Below are positions 1 to 5,780 of a DNA stretch of 8,093 nt, piece after piece. The notes beneath the pieces are model-generated. The model ran no database searches. It worked only from the letters and a program-made list of their open reading frames with translations, and was not told the origin of the DNA. The translations under genes were made by a program, and so were the position numbers. Each line of letters starts with the position of its first letter. The first letter of the stretch is position 1. Source of the DNA: Patescibacteria group bacterium (GTDB lineage: Bacteria > Patescibacteriota > Minisyncoccia > Phycocordibacterales > UBA1006). The stretch lies in contig JAGQMO010000040.1 of the NCBI GenBank assembly GCA_020428615.1, forward strand, positions 1 to 8,093. The letters are read 5' to 3'.

Positions 1-1152
1 TTCTTCGGCATGTTCAAGTGCTTCATGGGCATCAAGGAACACCACAACATCGAGATTTGGATAGTTCGTTTTCAAATGAGCATCCATGTCTTTTAATGAG
101 AAAGAATCCCACATAGGTGAAATAACAGGACACAGTGAAATAGATGTGGCGAGCGGTGCAATCTGGTCAAGCATACCGAGTGCGTCTTTCGTTTCTCCTG
201 CTCCAAATACCACATGGAGCTTACCATACGAGAGGTAGTCCAGTTTTTTGAGACTGTAGAGAGTCTTGCTCACGTTATGAGCGCCATCGAGAATGGTTAA
301 TGGTTTCTCAGAAACTGTCTCGAATCGACATGGGAGCTTGGTGTTCGTAATCCCACGTTCAGTGTGGGCACTATCGATATTCAGATACTCTCCAATCGCT
401 CGCACTAACGCTATATTTGAATCACCCGAATAGCTGACATGCGTATACGTTGCGCCTTGTTCTTTACATTCATTTTGAAAAATCTGCAAACATTCTTTAT
501 GTTGTTCGGTCGTAAAGAAAGCGCTGTGTGGTTTGATGATTCCCGCTTTTTCATATGCAATCTCCTCAAGGGTATTACCAAGGAGATGTGTGTGATCAAA
601 TCCAATATTTGTGATCGCTGTCACTACAGGATGTGAAATAATATTTGTAGAATCGTACCGACCACCCATACCAACCTCAAGCACGACCCATTCACATTTT
701 TGCTGTTTAAAGTAGACCAATGCGACCGCCAAAATAATATCAAAGTATGATGGCTTCCCGTACTCGCTATTGAGGTACATGTCCCGTATTGCGGGCTTTA
801 ATGATTCAACAATATCACCAAAAGCATCAGGATCAATGTAACAATCATTTACCTGTATACGTTCAATGGTAGTGGTGGTTGCAGGAGACGATGTTGATCC
901 AACCGTATACCCCGCCTCACAAAGGATAGTGTGAAGCAAAGCGGTTGTGGTTCCCTTGCCCGCTGTACCGGTTACATGAATGTATTTAAAATCTTGTTCG
1001 GGATTGCCAATACGATCCAAGAGTTCTTGTGTGCGCAAGAGGTACTTCCCCAAATCCTCAGGTTTTCGTTCTCGCATGTATTCGAGCGGGGTTTCGAGTT
1101 TTCCAAGATTTTCGAGAAATGCCAAAGCATCATAGTACGGACCAAAATTCAT
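1..1152 (-). CDS. folC: FolC-type folylpolyglutamate/dihydrofolate synthase (5' part, cut by window edge)
   Basis: I translated 384 residues from the reverse strand; the frame is open to base 1. Members of this Mur-ligase-fold family use ATP to join glutamate to folates (folylpolyglutamate synthase) and sometimes to dihydropteroate, in the cytoplasm. Visible motifs are the P-loop VTGTAGKGTTTAL (60-72), ERI (97-99), EVGMGGRYDSTN (159-170), TNIGFDHTHLLG (181-192) with EKAGIIK (201-207), the PCRFE equivalent of PGRxE (274-278), LDGAHN (288-293) and VVFGAGETKD (314-323). The stretch between EKAGIIK and PCRFE is only about 65 residues, shorter than in typical FolC. The usual LPGxHQxxNA segment is reduced to GDSNIALVRAI. 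The ATG is the first after an in-frame TAA at 1183-1185. No Shine-Dalgarno is seen, but an extended -10 lies 9 bases upstream. It is divergent from the ATP-grasp gene. Family is secure; whether it is mono- or bifunctional is not. Confidence 0.9.
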   Translation of the reverse strand, partial: MNFGPYYDALAFLENLGKLETPLEYMRERKPEDLGKYLLRTQELLDRIGNPEQDFKYIHVTGTAGKGTTTALLHTILCEAGYTVGSTSSPATTTTIERIQVNDCYIDPDAFGDIVESLKPAIRDMYLNSEYGKPSYFDIILAVALVYFKQQKCEWVVLEVGMGGRYDSTNIISHPVVTAITNIGFDHTHLLGNTLEEIAYEKAGIIKPHSAFFTTEQHKECLQIFQNECKEQGATYTHVSYSGDSNIALVRAIGEYLNIDSAHTERGITNTKLPCRFETVSEKPLTILDGAHNVSKTLYSLKKLDYLSYGKLHVVFGAGETKDALGMLDQIAPLATSISLCPVISPMWDSFSLKDMDAHLKTNYPNLDVVVFLDAHEALEHAEE

Positions 1153-1161
1153 AGTAAGAAA

Positions 1162-1170
1162 AGTATAGCA
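1162..1170 (-). promoter_or_regulatory. Extended -10 promoter element of folC
   Basis: On the minus strand this reads TGC-TATACT, an extended -10 with five of six consensus bases. It ends 9 bases before the folC ATG, so transcription would start about three bases upstream of the start codon or at it. A weak -35 candidate, TGTACA, lies 18 bases upstream at 1186-1191. Assigned by eye only. Confidence 0.5.
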
Positions 1171-1187
1171 AAATAGGACTTTTTATG

Positions 1188-1206
1188 TACAATACGTTGG
1201 TATTTT
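1188..1206 (+). promoter_or_regulatory. Candidate -10 elements of the ATP-grasp gene
   Basis: Two candidates occur. TACAAT at 1188-1193 would give a leader of about 12 bases. TGG-TATTTT at 1198-1206 is an extended -10 ending 5 bases before the ATG at 1212 and would give an almost leaderless transcript. Neither has a good -35, and no Shine-Dalgarno is present. TACAAT overlaps the folC -35 candidate on the other strand, so the two promoters may compete. Confidence 0.35.
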
Positions 1207-1211
1207 AATGT

Positions 1212-2498
1212 ATGAAAGAATCTAAGAAAAAGTATATTGTGTACGTTGGAAACATCTCAGCTTTCCGCGAAACACTTGAAACACACATACAATCAAAACG
1301 ACTTCCCTGGCAGATCGTGGTTCTTGTACCTCGCGACCAAGAGAAAAAAACTCAACAGACCGAATACTATCGCGAAATTTTCGTTGACTTTAACAATGCA
1401 GAAGAGATTCAGTCAGCTATTGAAAGTCTTGGTACACAAATCATTGCGGTAGTGAATCGAGGAGAGCGATACATACCGTTGTTTCAAAAAATACTCCCTT
1501 ACCTTCCACAACATATTCTGGTGCCTACCCAGCAAGCACTTACTAATGCAACTGAAAAAACAGCTATGCGAAAAGCTTTTTCTAGGTACGATAAATCAAT
1601 CACACCTAAGTTTGAAATCATCACCGATAGTAACGATATTGATATTGATAAAATCGCAAAACGACTTGAATTTCCAGTGATTGTAAAACCGTCTGGCCTC
1701 GCACAAGCAGTACTCGTTCAAGCAGCCCACTATCCGAACGAACTCAAAGAGATTCTCAAAAAAATGGAAACTGCCATGAAACGCTCTTATCATGAGATGA
1801 AAGGTCGAGGAATGCCGAGTATTCTTGTCGAAGAAATTATAGAAGGCGATCAATATTCCATCGAAGCGTTCGTTGACGATATTGGCAATGTCTCATTCTG
1901 TCCATTCATAAAATACACAACCAGTGCTCAAAAGGGATTCGATGATTTCTTTAGCTACGAACAAACGACACCAGCAACTATTTCAAAAGAATCGGCTCAA
2001 AAGGCAAAAGAAGTAGCCATCAAAGGCATTCACGCGCTCGGTTTACGAAATTCCGCAGCACATATTGAACTCATCCGGCGCGAGGGTGAATGGAAGATTG
2101 TTGAGATTGGAGCACGATTGGGTGGATTCCGTTCAATGATGTATAAAAAATCATTTAACATTAACCTTGATATTCAAGATATTAAAATACATCTTGGTCG
2201 CAAACCTACACTTCCTCGTACAAAGAAAGGATATACATCGGTAATTAAGTTTTTTGCAAAAGAAGAAGGAATCATCACAAAAATAATCGGTATCAAAAAA
2301 GCACAAGTGCTTCCGAGCTTTGTAGAAACGGTACAAAAATTAAAAAAAGGTGATCGTGCACGATTTGCAAAAAATGGTGGTATCTACGTATTTCGAGTGA
2401 CACTCTTTAATGAAAACAAAGCTCAATTTATTGAAGACAAACGTAAGCTTGAAAAAATGGTACACATTGAAACGAAAAAGAATGGAATTAAAAAATAA
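1212..2498 (+). CDS. ATP-grasp carboxylate-amine ligase, substrate unknown
   Basis: The protein has 428 residues. ATP-grasp enzymes activate a carboxylate as acyl phosphate and join it to an amine or thiol nucleophile, releasing ADP. Residues 1-110 look like the N-terminal Rossmann-like preATP-grasp domain (KYIVYVGNISAF near the start). The ATP-grasp core follows: EKTAMRKAF (115-123), PVIVKPSG with a candidate ATP-binding lysine (155-162), hinge strand ILVEEIIEGDQYSIEAFVDD (204-223), and the metal-binding HIEL (284-287) and VEIGARLGG (297-305). The C-terminal part (about 340-420) carries GGIYVFRVTLF, like the terminal domain of dipeptide and amino-acid ligases of the BacD/carnosine-synthase type. 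The acceptor cannot be named. The ATG follows an in-frame TAA at 1206-1208. The C-terminus is lysine-rich, and its stop codon lies inside a terminator stem. Its divergent neighbour FolC is also an ADP-forming carboxylate-amine ligase, but that alone does not link their pathways. Confidence 0.85.
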   Translation: MKESKKKYIVYVGNISAFRETLETHIQSKRLPWQIVVLVPRDQEKKTQQTEYYREIFVDFNNAEEIQSAIESLGTQIIAVVNRGERYIPLFQKILPYLPQHILVPTQQALTNATEKTAMRKAFSRYDKSITPKFEIITDSNDIDIDKIAKRLEFPVIVKPSGLAQAVLVQAAHYPNELKEILKKMETAMKRSYHEMKGRGMPSILVEEIIEGDQYSIEAFVDDIGNVSFCPFIKYTTSAQKGFDDFFSYEQTTPATISKESAQKAKEVAIKGIHALGLRNSAAHIELIRREGEWKIVEIGARLGGFRSMMYKKSFNINLDIQDIKIHLGRKPTLPRTKKGYTSVIKFFAKEEGIITKIIGIKKAQVLPSFVETVQKLKKGDRARFAKNGGIYVFRVTLFNENKAQFIEDKRKLEKMVHIETKKNGIKK

Positions 2499-2524
2499 CC
2501 CTATCTATAATGGGTTATTTTTTT
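2491..2524. terminator. Bidirectional terminator between ATP-grasp and SET genes
   Basis: AAAAATAACCC (2491-2501) pairs perfectly with GGGTTATTTTT (2512-2522) around a 10-base loop, followed by T to 2524. The A run on the left makes a T run on the other strand, so the hairpin can end both convergent genes. The ATP-grasp TAA (2496-2498) sits inside the left arm. The SET gene stop lies a few bases beyond the right arm. Almost the same hairpin recurs at 4298-4326. Confidence 0.85.
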
Positions 2525-2529
2525 AAAAA

Positions 2530-3363
2530 TTATAAAAGCCATTCAGAAATAAAACCTTTATATTCTTGTTTCTTTGTTTCAGATAGTTGAGAATACGTTC
2601 CAACCTTTCCACGACATTTATCCGATCCACACAAACATTCACCACTAGGTATTTCCCAGTCTGAATCTTCTGCCATTGCATAGTCAATTGTCAGCTCTTC
2701 ACCAGCTTTAATATTTCGCATAGCTACAATATCAAATAAATCTTTAACACCACAGTTTGGTTCACATGAGTGATTTATATTATTCACCACTCCTTCACTC
2801 ATCCTCCATTTATTTTTTGCAAAAGGCAATGCTCGATCTCTTATCCCCTCAGGTAAAGAAGATGCTTTACTTGAAGTATAGATATCACCGTAAAAACCAC
2901 CTATAAATTCACCTTTTGAAATGTCGGTGTTTGTATAGATGCCAATACCTTTTTGATTTTTCTGAAAAAAAACTTTTGAATTATCTGCCTTACGAGGTAA
3001 TACATCAAATTCATAATCACAACACTGAAAATAATTAGTAGTAAATTGAAGTGCGTTATGAATACTGAAATCGCTACACGTGTATATATCTACCGTGATA
3101 AGTCTCTTGGGCGTCTCCCAAAGATACAATTGTGTACCAGATTCTGCCCACATAACCCATGCCTCACAACCATCATAACGTTCAGGAAATTTCCGTTCTG
3201 CCCAATTATTTGAAATAGGGCCAAAAATAATAGTCATTCCAAGAACATTAGATAATTCATTTAAATATTTTTTTATTGATTGAATAGATACGTTGAAACT
3301 TTTGTCATAGATACCTTCGAAAATAAGGCGTTTTCTTGTAATATTTGGTGCAATATGTTTCAT
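2530..3363 (-). CDS. SpeD-like domain fused to SET-domain protein lysine methyltransferase
   Basis: The protein has 277 residues in two parts. The C-terminal half is a SET domain, a family that moves methyl from AdoMet to protein lysines. It shows GIGIYTNTDISKGEFIG (139-155), NINHSCEPNC (195-204), GEELTIDY with the catalytic-type tyrosine (221-228), and a post-SET-like CLCGSDKCRG (243-252) that with C200 could hold zinc. The N-terminal half (about 10-124) resembles the small bacterial AdoMet decarboxylase fold: KRLIFEGIYD at the start, AESGTQLYLWE (73-83), VDIYTCSDF (91-99) and a closing VLPRK. The Glu-Ser pair (74-75) matches the self-cleavage site that forms the pyruvoyl group, and C96 matches the catalytic cysteine. 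Residues equivalent to T. maritima Ser55 and His68 are Glu67 and Tyr80. In-frame TGA at 3367-3369 supports the start. The gene is AT-rich and divergent from a regulator. SET is secure, SpeD-like fairly so; target and activity are unknown. Confidence 0.85.
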   Translation of the reverse strand: MKHIAPNITRKRLIFEGIYDKSFNVSIQSIKKYLNELSNVLGMTIIFGPISNNWAERKFPERYDGCEAWVMWAESGTQLYLWETPKRLITVDIYTCSDFSIHNALQFTTNYFQCCDYEFDVLPRKADNSKVFFQKNQKGIGIYTNTDISKGEFIGGFYGDIYTSSKASSLPEGIRDRALPFAKNKWRMSEGVVNNINHSCEPNCGVKDLFDIVAMRNIKAGEELTIDYAMAEDSDWEIPSGECLCGSDKCRGKVGTYSQLSETKKQEYKGFISEWLL

Positions 3364-3369
3364 AGTTCA

Positions 3370-3375
3370 ATTATG
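3370..3375 (-). promoter_or_regulatory. Candidate -10 for leaderless SET gene transcript
   Basis: The minus strand reads CATAAT, five of six -10 consensus bases, followed by exactly 6 bases and then the ATG. An alternative -10, TATGAT at 3390-3395, has TTTGCA 17 bases upstream (3413-3418). It would give a leader of about 20 bases with AGGAG (3385-3389), but that AGGAG is 21 bases from the ATG, too far to serve it. I cannot choose between them from sequence alone. Confidence 0.4.
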
Positions 3376-3405
3376 TTAGTGTTTCTCCTATCATAAAAAA
3401 ATTGT

Positions 3406-3411
3406 TTGACA
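3406..3411 (+). promoter_or_regulatory. Consensus TTGACA -35 element in the divergent intergenic region
   Basis: A perfect TTGACA on the plus strand faces the regulator gene. The AT-rich stretch at 3425-3435 could hold a -10, but none is convincing at 16 to 18 bases. It lies 1 base from the SET gene's candidate -35 on the other strand (3413-3418), so opposing promoters would overlap. Confidence 0.3.
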
Positions 3412-3440
3412 TTGCAAAAATATGTATTATTTATTGCATT

Positions 3441-3461
3441 TACTAAACTTTTGGTTTAGTA
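3441..3461. promoter_or_regulatory. Palindromic operator candidate upstream of the winged-helix gene
   Basis: Arms TACTAAAC (3441-3448) and GTTTAGTA (3454-3461) are perfect 8-base inverted repeats separated by TTTTG. The size suits a dimeric winged-helix protein. The right arm overlaps the TAGTAT -10 candidate of the regulator (3457-3462), so binding would block that promoter. The site is also upstream of the SET gene. Autoregulation is inferred from position. As RNA it could form a hairpin, but there is no T run and it ends 7 bases before an ATG, so a terminator is unlikely. Confidence 0.6.
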
Positions 3462-3462
3462 T
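3457..3462 (+). promoter_or_regulatory. Candidate -10 of the winged-helix regulator gene
   Basis: TAGTAT is followed by 6 bases and then the ATG at 3469, so transcription would begin at the start codon. A partial -35, TTGCAT (3434-3439), sits 17 bases upstream. The hexamer contains the in-frame TAG that rules out any earlier start. It overlaps the right arm of the palindrome. Confidence 0.4.
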
Positions 3463-3468
3463 GTATAT

Positions 3469-4299
3469 ATGTTTTTTGCGAAAAATAATTCAAATAATAA
3501 AAACCTTATTATTGAACTACTCTTCTCTGGTCCAAAATCAGGGAAGCAAATTCTTAATTTTATTAATTCAAAAAAACCTATGGCAACTGAGCAGGGTATT
3601 TATAAATCACTACGTCAACTGAAAGCAATGAAAATAGTTACAAGATATAAGGGTTTTTATGAACTTCATCAAGAATGGGTTACTAAATTATCAAAAGCCA
3701 CAAAAAATGTAACTCATAAAGATGCGTATGTAGAAAAATCATTCTCTAACCTAAAACCAGGCGAGCGAATATCATACATTGTTTCCTCAGCTCAAGAAGC
3801 TGATTCGTTATGGTCACATATGTTAGGCGTACTTGTAGAAAATCTTCCAAACAAAGAGCCAGTGTTTACATATGTGCCACACGATTGGTTTGTGTTAGCG
3901 AGTTTAGAAAGTGAGAAGTGGCAAATTAACAAAATATTACAATCTGGACATACGTATCTTGCAACCACAGGAAACAATACTGAACTAGATATATACACAA
4001 GAAAAATAAATAAGAAATTAGGTATCCAAATAAACAATCAAGAAAAACCTTTATTTGAGAAGCAAGAATATTATTTAAATATTTTTGGAACCATTCTTAT
4101 TGAAGTTTATATTGATAAACAAACTGCTCAAGAAATACATGTTTTCTTTAATAAACATAGATTTTATACAAAAGATGCCGGGATTGAATTAGAAAGAATC
4201 ATAAAGAAGCGCTCTAGAATACGTATTGTGGTATCAAATAATCCTAAGAAGTCTGCCCTCTTAAAGAAAAAACTCTCAAAGAATTTTGCGTTAATTTAA
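3469..4299 (+). CDS. Winged-helix transcriptional regulator, TrmB-like plan (hypothetical)
   Basis: The protein has 276 residues. About 11-70 reads as a winged helix-turn-helix: a first helix KNLIIELLFSG, then SGKQILNFI, a likely recognition helix TEQGIYKSLRQLKAMKIV (40-57) and a wing TRYKGFYELH. The rest (about 95-276) is mixed alpha/beta with no catalytic motif I recognise. The segment YYLNIFGTILIEVYIDKQTA (201-220) followed by QEIHVFFNK is reminiscent of the end of TrmB-type effector domains, where a strand pair precedes a helix with a Phe-rich end. The C-terminus is strongly basic (KKSALLKKKLSKNF). It is divergent from the SpeD-SET gene with a palindrome in the shared 105-base gap, so it probably controls itself and perhaps that neighbour. 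It is AT-rich. An antitoxin-like role or another winged-helix family is possible. The ATG is the first after an in-frame TAG; no Shine-Dalgarno is seen. Confidence 0.75.
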   Translation: MFFAKNNSNNKNLIIELLFSGPKSGKQILNFINSKKPMATEQGIYKSLRQLKAMKIVTRYKGFYELHQEWVTKLSKATKNVTHKDAYVEKSFSNLKPGERISYIVSSAQEADSLWSHMLGVLVENLPNKEPVFTYVPHDWFVLASLESEKWQINKILQSGHTYLATTGNNTELDIYTRKINKKLGIQINNQEKPLFEKQEYYLNIFGTILIEVYIDKQTAQEIHVFFNKHRFYTKDAGIELERIIKKRSRIRIVVSNNPKKSALLKKKLSKNFALI

Positions 4300-4326
4300 A
4301 AATAACCCTAGAAATGGGTTATTTTT
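4298..4326. terminator. Bidirectional terminator shared by regulator and metG
   Basis: AAAAATAACCC (4298-4308) pairs perfectly with GGGTTATTTTT (4316-4326) around the 7-base loop TAGAAAT, with T4297 and A4327 extending the stem. T runs appear on both strands. The stop codons of both convergent genes (TAA 4297-4299 on plus, TAA at 4325-4327 on minus) are paired with each other in the stem. Both arms, plus two or three adjoining loop bases on each side, match the hairpin at 2491-2522. Confidence 0.85.
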
Positions 4327-5767
4327 AATCCTTCCGTACAAATAATGGCTCATCCGGCATTTTGGCTTCGGTTAAACACGTTTGAATCTTTTGTGCTGTT
4401 TCTGGCATATACGGATAGAGAGATATCGCAAGACGAGAGAGTTCCCCTGCAAGATAATGCACATCCTCATGAGCGCCTTGTTCATCTTCTTTAATTTTCT
4501 TGAATGGTTGGTGTTCTGCAATAAATTGGTCGAGGTCTCCAATAAGTCTCCAGATTTCTTCCATAATGACATTGAGATCAAACTCTTCGATGTGTTTATG
4601 GTGATACGACAACACTGGCTCGTGTTCAAAGTTCATATCTGAAATATCCACGCCATAGCTAGTAACCATTTTCATAATACGCTGAACGAGGTTGCCGAGA
4701 CCATTCGCCAGGTTTGCATTGTACGCTTCATGAAACTTTTCGAGTGTCATATCAGAATCTTCAAATGAGTGTATATGACGCAAGAGGTAGTAACGGAGTG
4801 CGTCTGTTCCATACTCGGCAACGAGATCGTAGGGATTTATAACATTACCGAGTGACTTAGACATTTTCTGCCCTCCTGAATTGATAAATCCATTAATAAC
4901 GATGTGTTGGGAATTCGGTAATCCTGCAGCATAAAGCATGGCTTGCCACATAGCGGCTTGCTGCCGTACGTTATCTTTACCTGCATATTGCACCGGTTCA
5001 CCTTCAGTCCAATACGTTTCAAAAGCAGTCAGATTCTCAGGCCATCCCAATGTTGAGATGTAATTTACAAGGGCATCAAACCAAACATACATGACGTGTT
5101 CGTCATCCCCCGGTACAGGAATCCCCCACGGCATTTTGGTTTTCAACCTGGAAATTGAAAAATCTTGGAGTCCTCCTTCAACAAATTTTTTTATTTCATT
5201 GAAACGAAAATCAGGAATGACAAAATCAGGATGTGCTGTATAGAAATCCTTGAGAAACGCTTCACACTGTGAAAATTTAAAAAAATAATTTTCTTCGTCA
5301 ATGAATTCAAGTTCTTGATGTGGATGAATGGGACAATGTCCGTGCACGAGCTCTGAATCTGTCTTTTCGAGTTCGCAACCAATGCAATATTTTGCTTGAT
5401 AAGTTTTTTTGTAAATATAACCGTTATCGCTACATCGTTTCCAAAATTCCTGTGCTGCAGTGACATGCGATGTATCAGTCGTGCGGACAAAGTGAATATC
5501 TGAAGAGAGATTCAACAATTCAATGAGACCCTTGAACCTTGCTGCATATCGGTCAACATATGTTTGAATATCTTCACCTGATTCTTGGGCTTTCTCCCAT
5601 ATTTTAATTCCGTGTTCATCTGTTCCAGTATTAAAAAAAACGTCATATCCGCGAAGCGTATAGTACCGTGCAATAGCATCTGCACGGACAATTTCCATAG
5701 CAAAACCAACGTGCGGATCGCTATTTACGTACGGGAGTGTTGTAGTTATGTATTGTTTTGCTTTCAT
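4325..5767 (-). CDS. metG: Methionyl-tRNA synthetase
   Basis: MetRS charges tRNA-Met with methionine in the cytoplasm. From the chosen ATG the protein has 480 residues. It starts MKAKQYITTTLPYVNSDPHV, with HVG (19-21) as the HIGH-type signature, then NTGTDEHG (46-53). The zinc insert has C128, C131, C145 and H148 (CIGC through CPIH). Next come YVWFDALVNYI (227-237), GKDNVRQQAAMWQAM (263-277), and KMSKS (301-305) before SLGNVINPYD. The helical anticodon-binding domain follows and the protein ends without the extra C-terminal tRNA-binding domain found in longer MetRS. In place of the usual FHxxxWP after GKD it has RQQAAMWQ. An upstream in-frame ATG at 5797 adds ten residues, but they lie inside the preceding gene and outside the conserved start, so I use 5767. 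It follows the AI-2E-family gene by 10 bases and is probably co-transcribed with it. Confidence 0.96.
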   Translation of the reverse strand: MKAKQYITTTLPYVNSDPHVGFAMEIVRADAIARYYTLRGYDVFFNTGTDEHGIKIWEKAQESGEDIQTYVDRYAARFKGLIELLNLSSDIHFVRTTDTSHVTAAQEFWKRCSDNGYIYKKTYQAKYCIGCELEKTDSELVHGHCPIHPHQELEFIDEENYFFKFSQCEAFLKDFYTAHPDFVIPDFRFNEIKKFVEGGLQDFSISRLKTKMPWGIPVPGDDEHVMYVWFDALVNYISTLGWPENLTAFETYWTEGEPVQYAGKDNVRQQAAMWQAMLYAAGLPNSQHIVINGFINSGGQKMSKSLGNVINPYDLVAEYGTDALRYYLLRHIHSFEDSDMTLEKFHEAYNANLANGLGNLVQRIMKMVTSYGVDISDMNFEHEPVLSYHHKHIEEFDLNVIMEEIWRLIGDLDQFIAEHQPFKKIKEDEQGAHEDVHYLAGELSRLAISLYPYMPETAQKIQTCLTEAKMPDEPLFVRKD

Positions 5768-5774
5768 AGTACAA

Positions 5775-5780
5775 ATATTA
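5775..5780 (-). promoter_or_regulatory. Possible internal -10 before metG
   Basis: TAATAT on the minus strand ends 7 bases before the metG ATG and contains the TAA stop of the upstream gene. It matches the layout seen before other genes here, but with four of six consensus bases in AT-rich DNA it may be chance. No Shine-Dalgarno precedes metG. Confidence 0.2.

Noticed and set aside
3371..3394. Seven-codon ORF (MIGETLT) on the minus strand in the SET leader, overlapping AGGAG
   Set aside because: It exists only if transcription starts from the upstream TATGAT, which would itself begin at or after its ATG. It is too short and unsupported to call a leader peptide.
3441..3461. Palindrome as a Rho-independent terminator or attenuator
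   Set aside because: The stem is AT-rich, has no T run, and lies immediately before a start codon. An operator fits better.
3422..3622. 66-codon plus-strand ORF in the intergenic region and start of the regulator
   Set aside because: It overlaps the winged-helix gene in another frame and would run through the promoter and palindrome. Its composition is that of translated AT-rich DNA.
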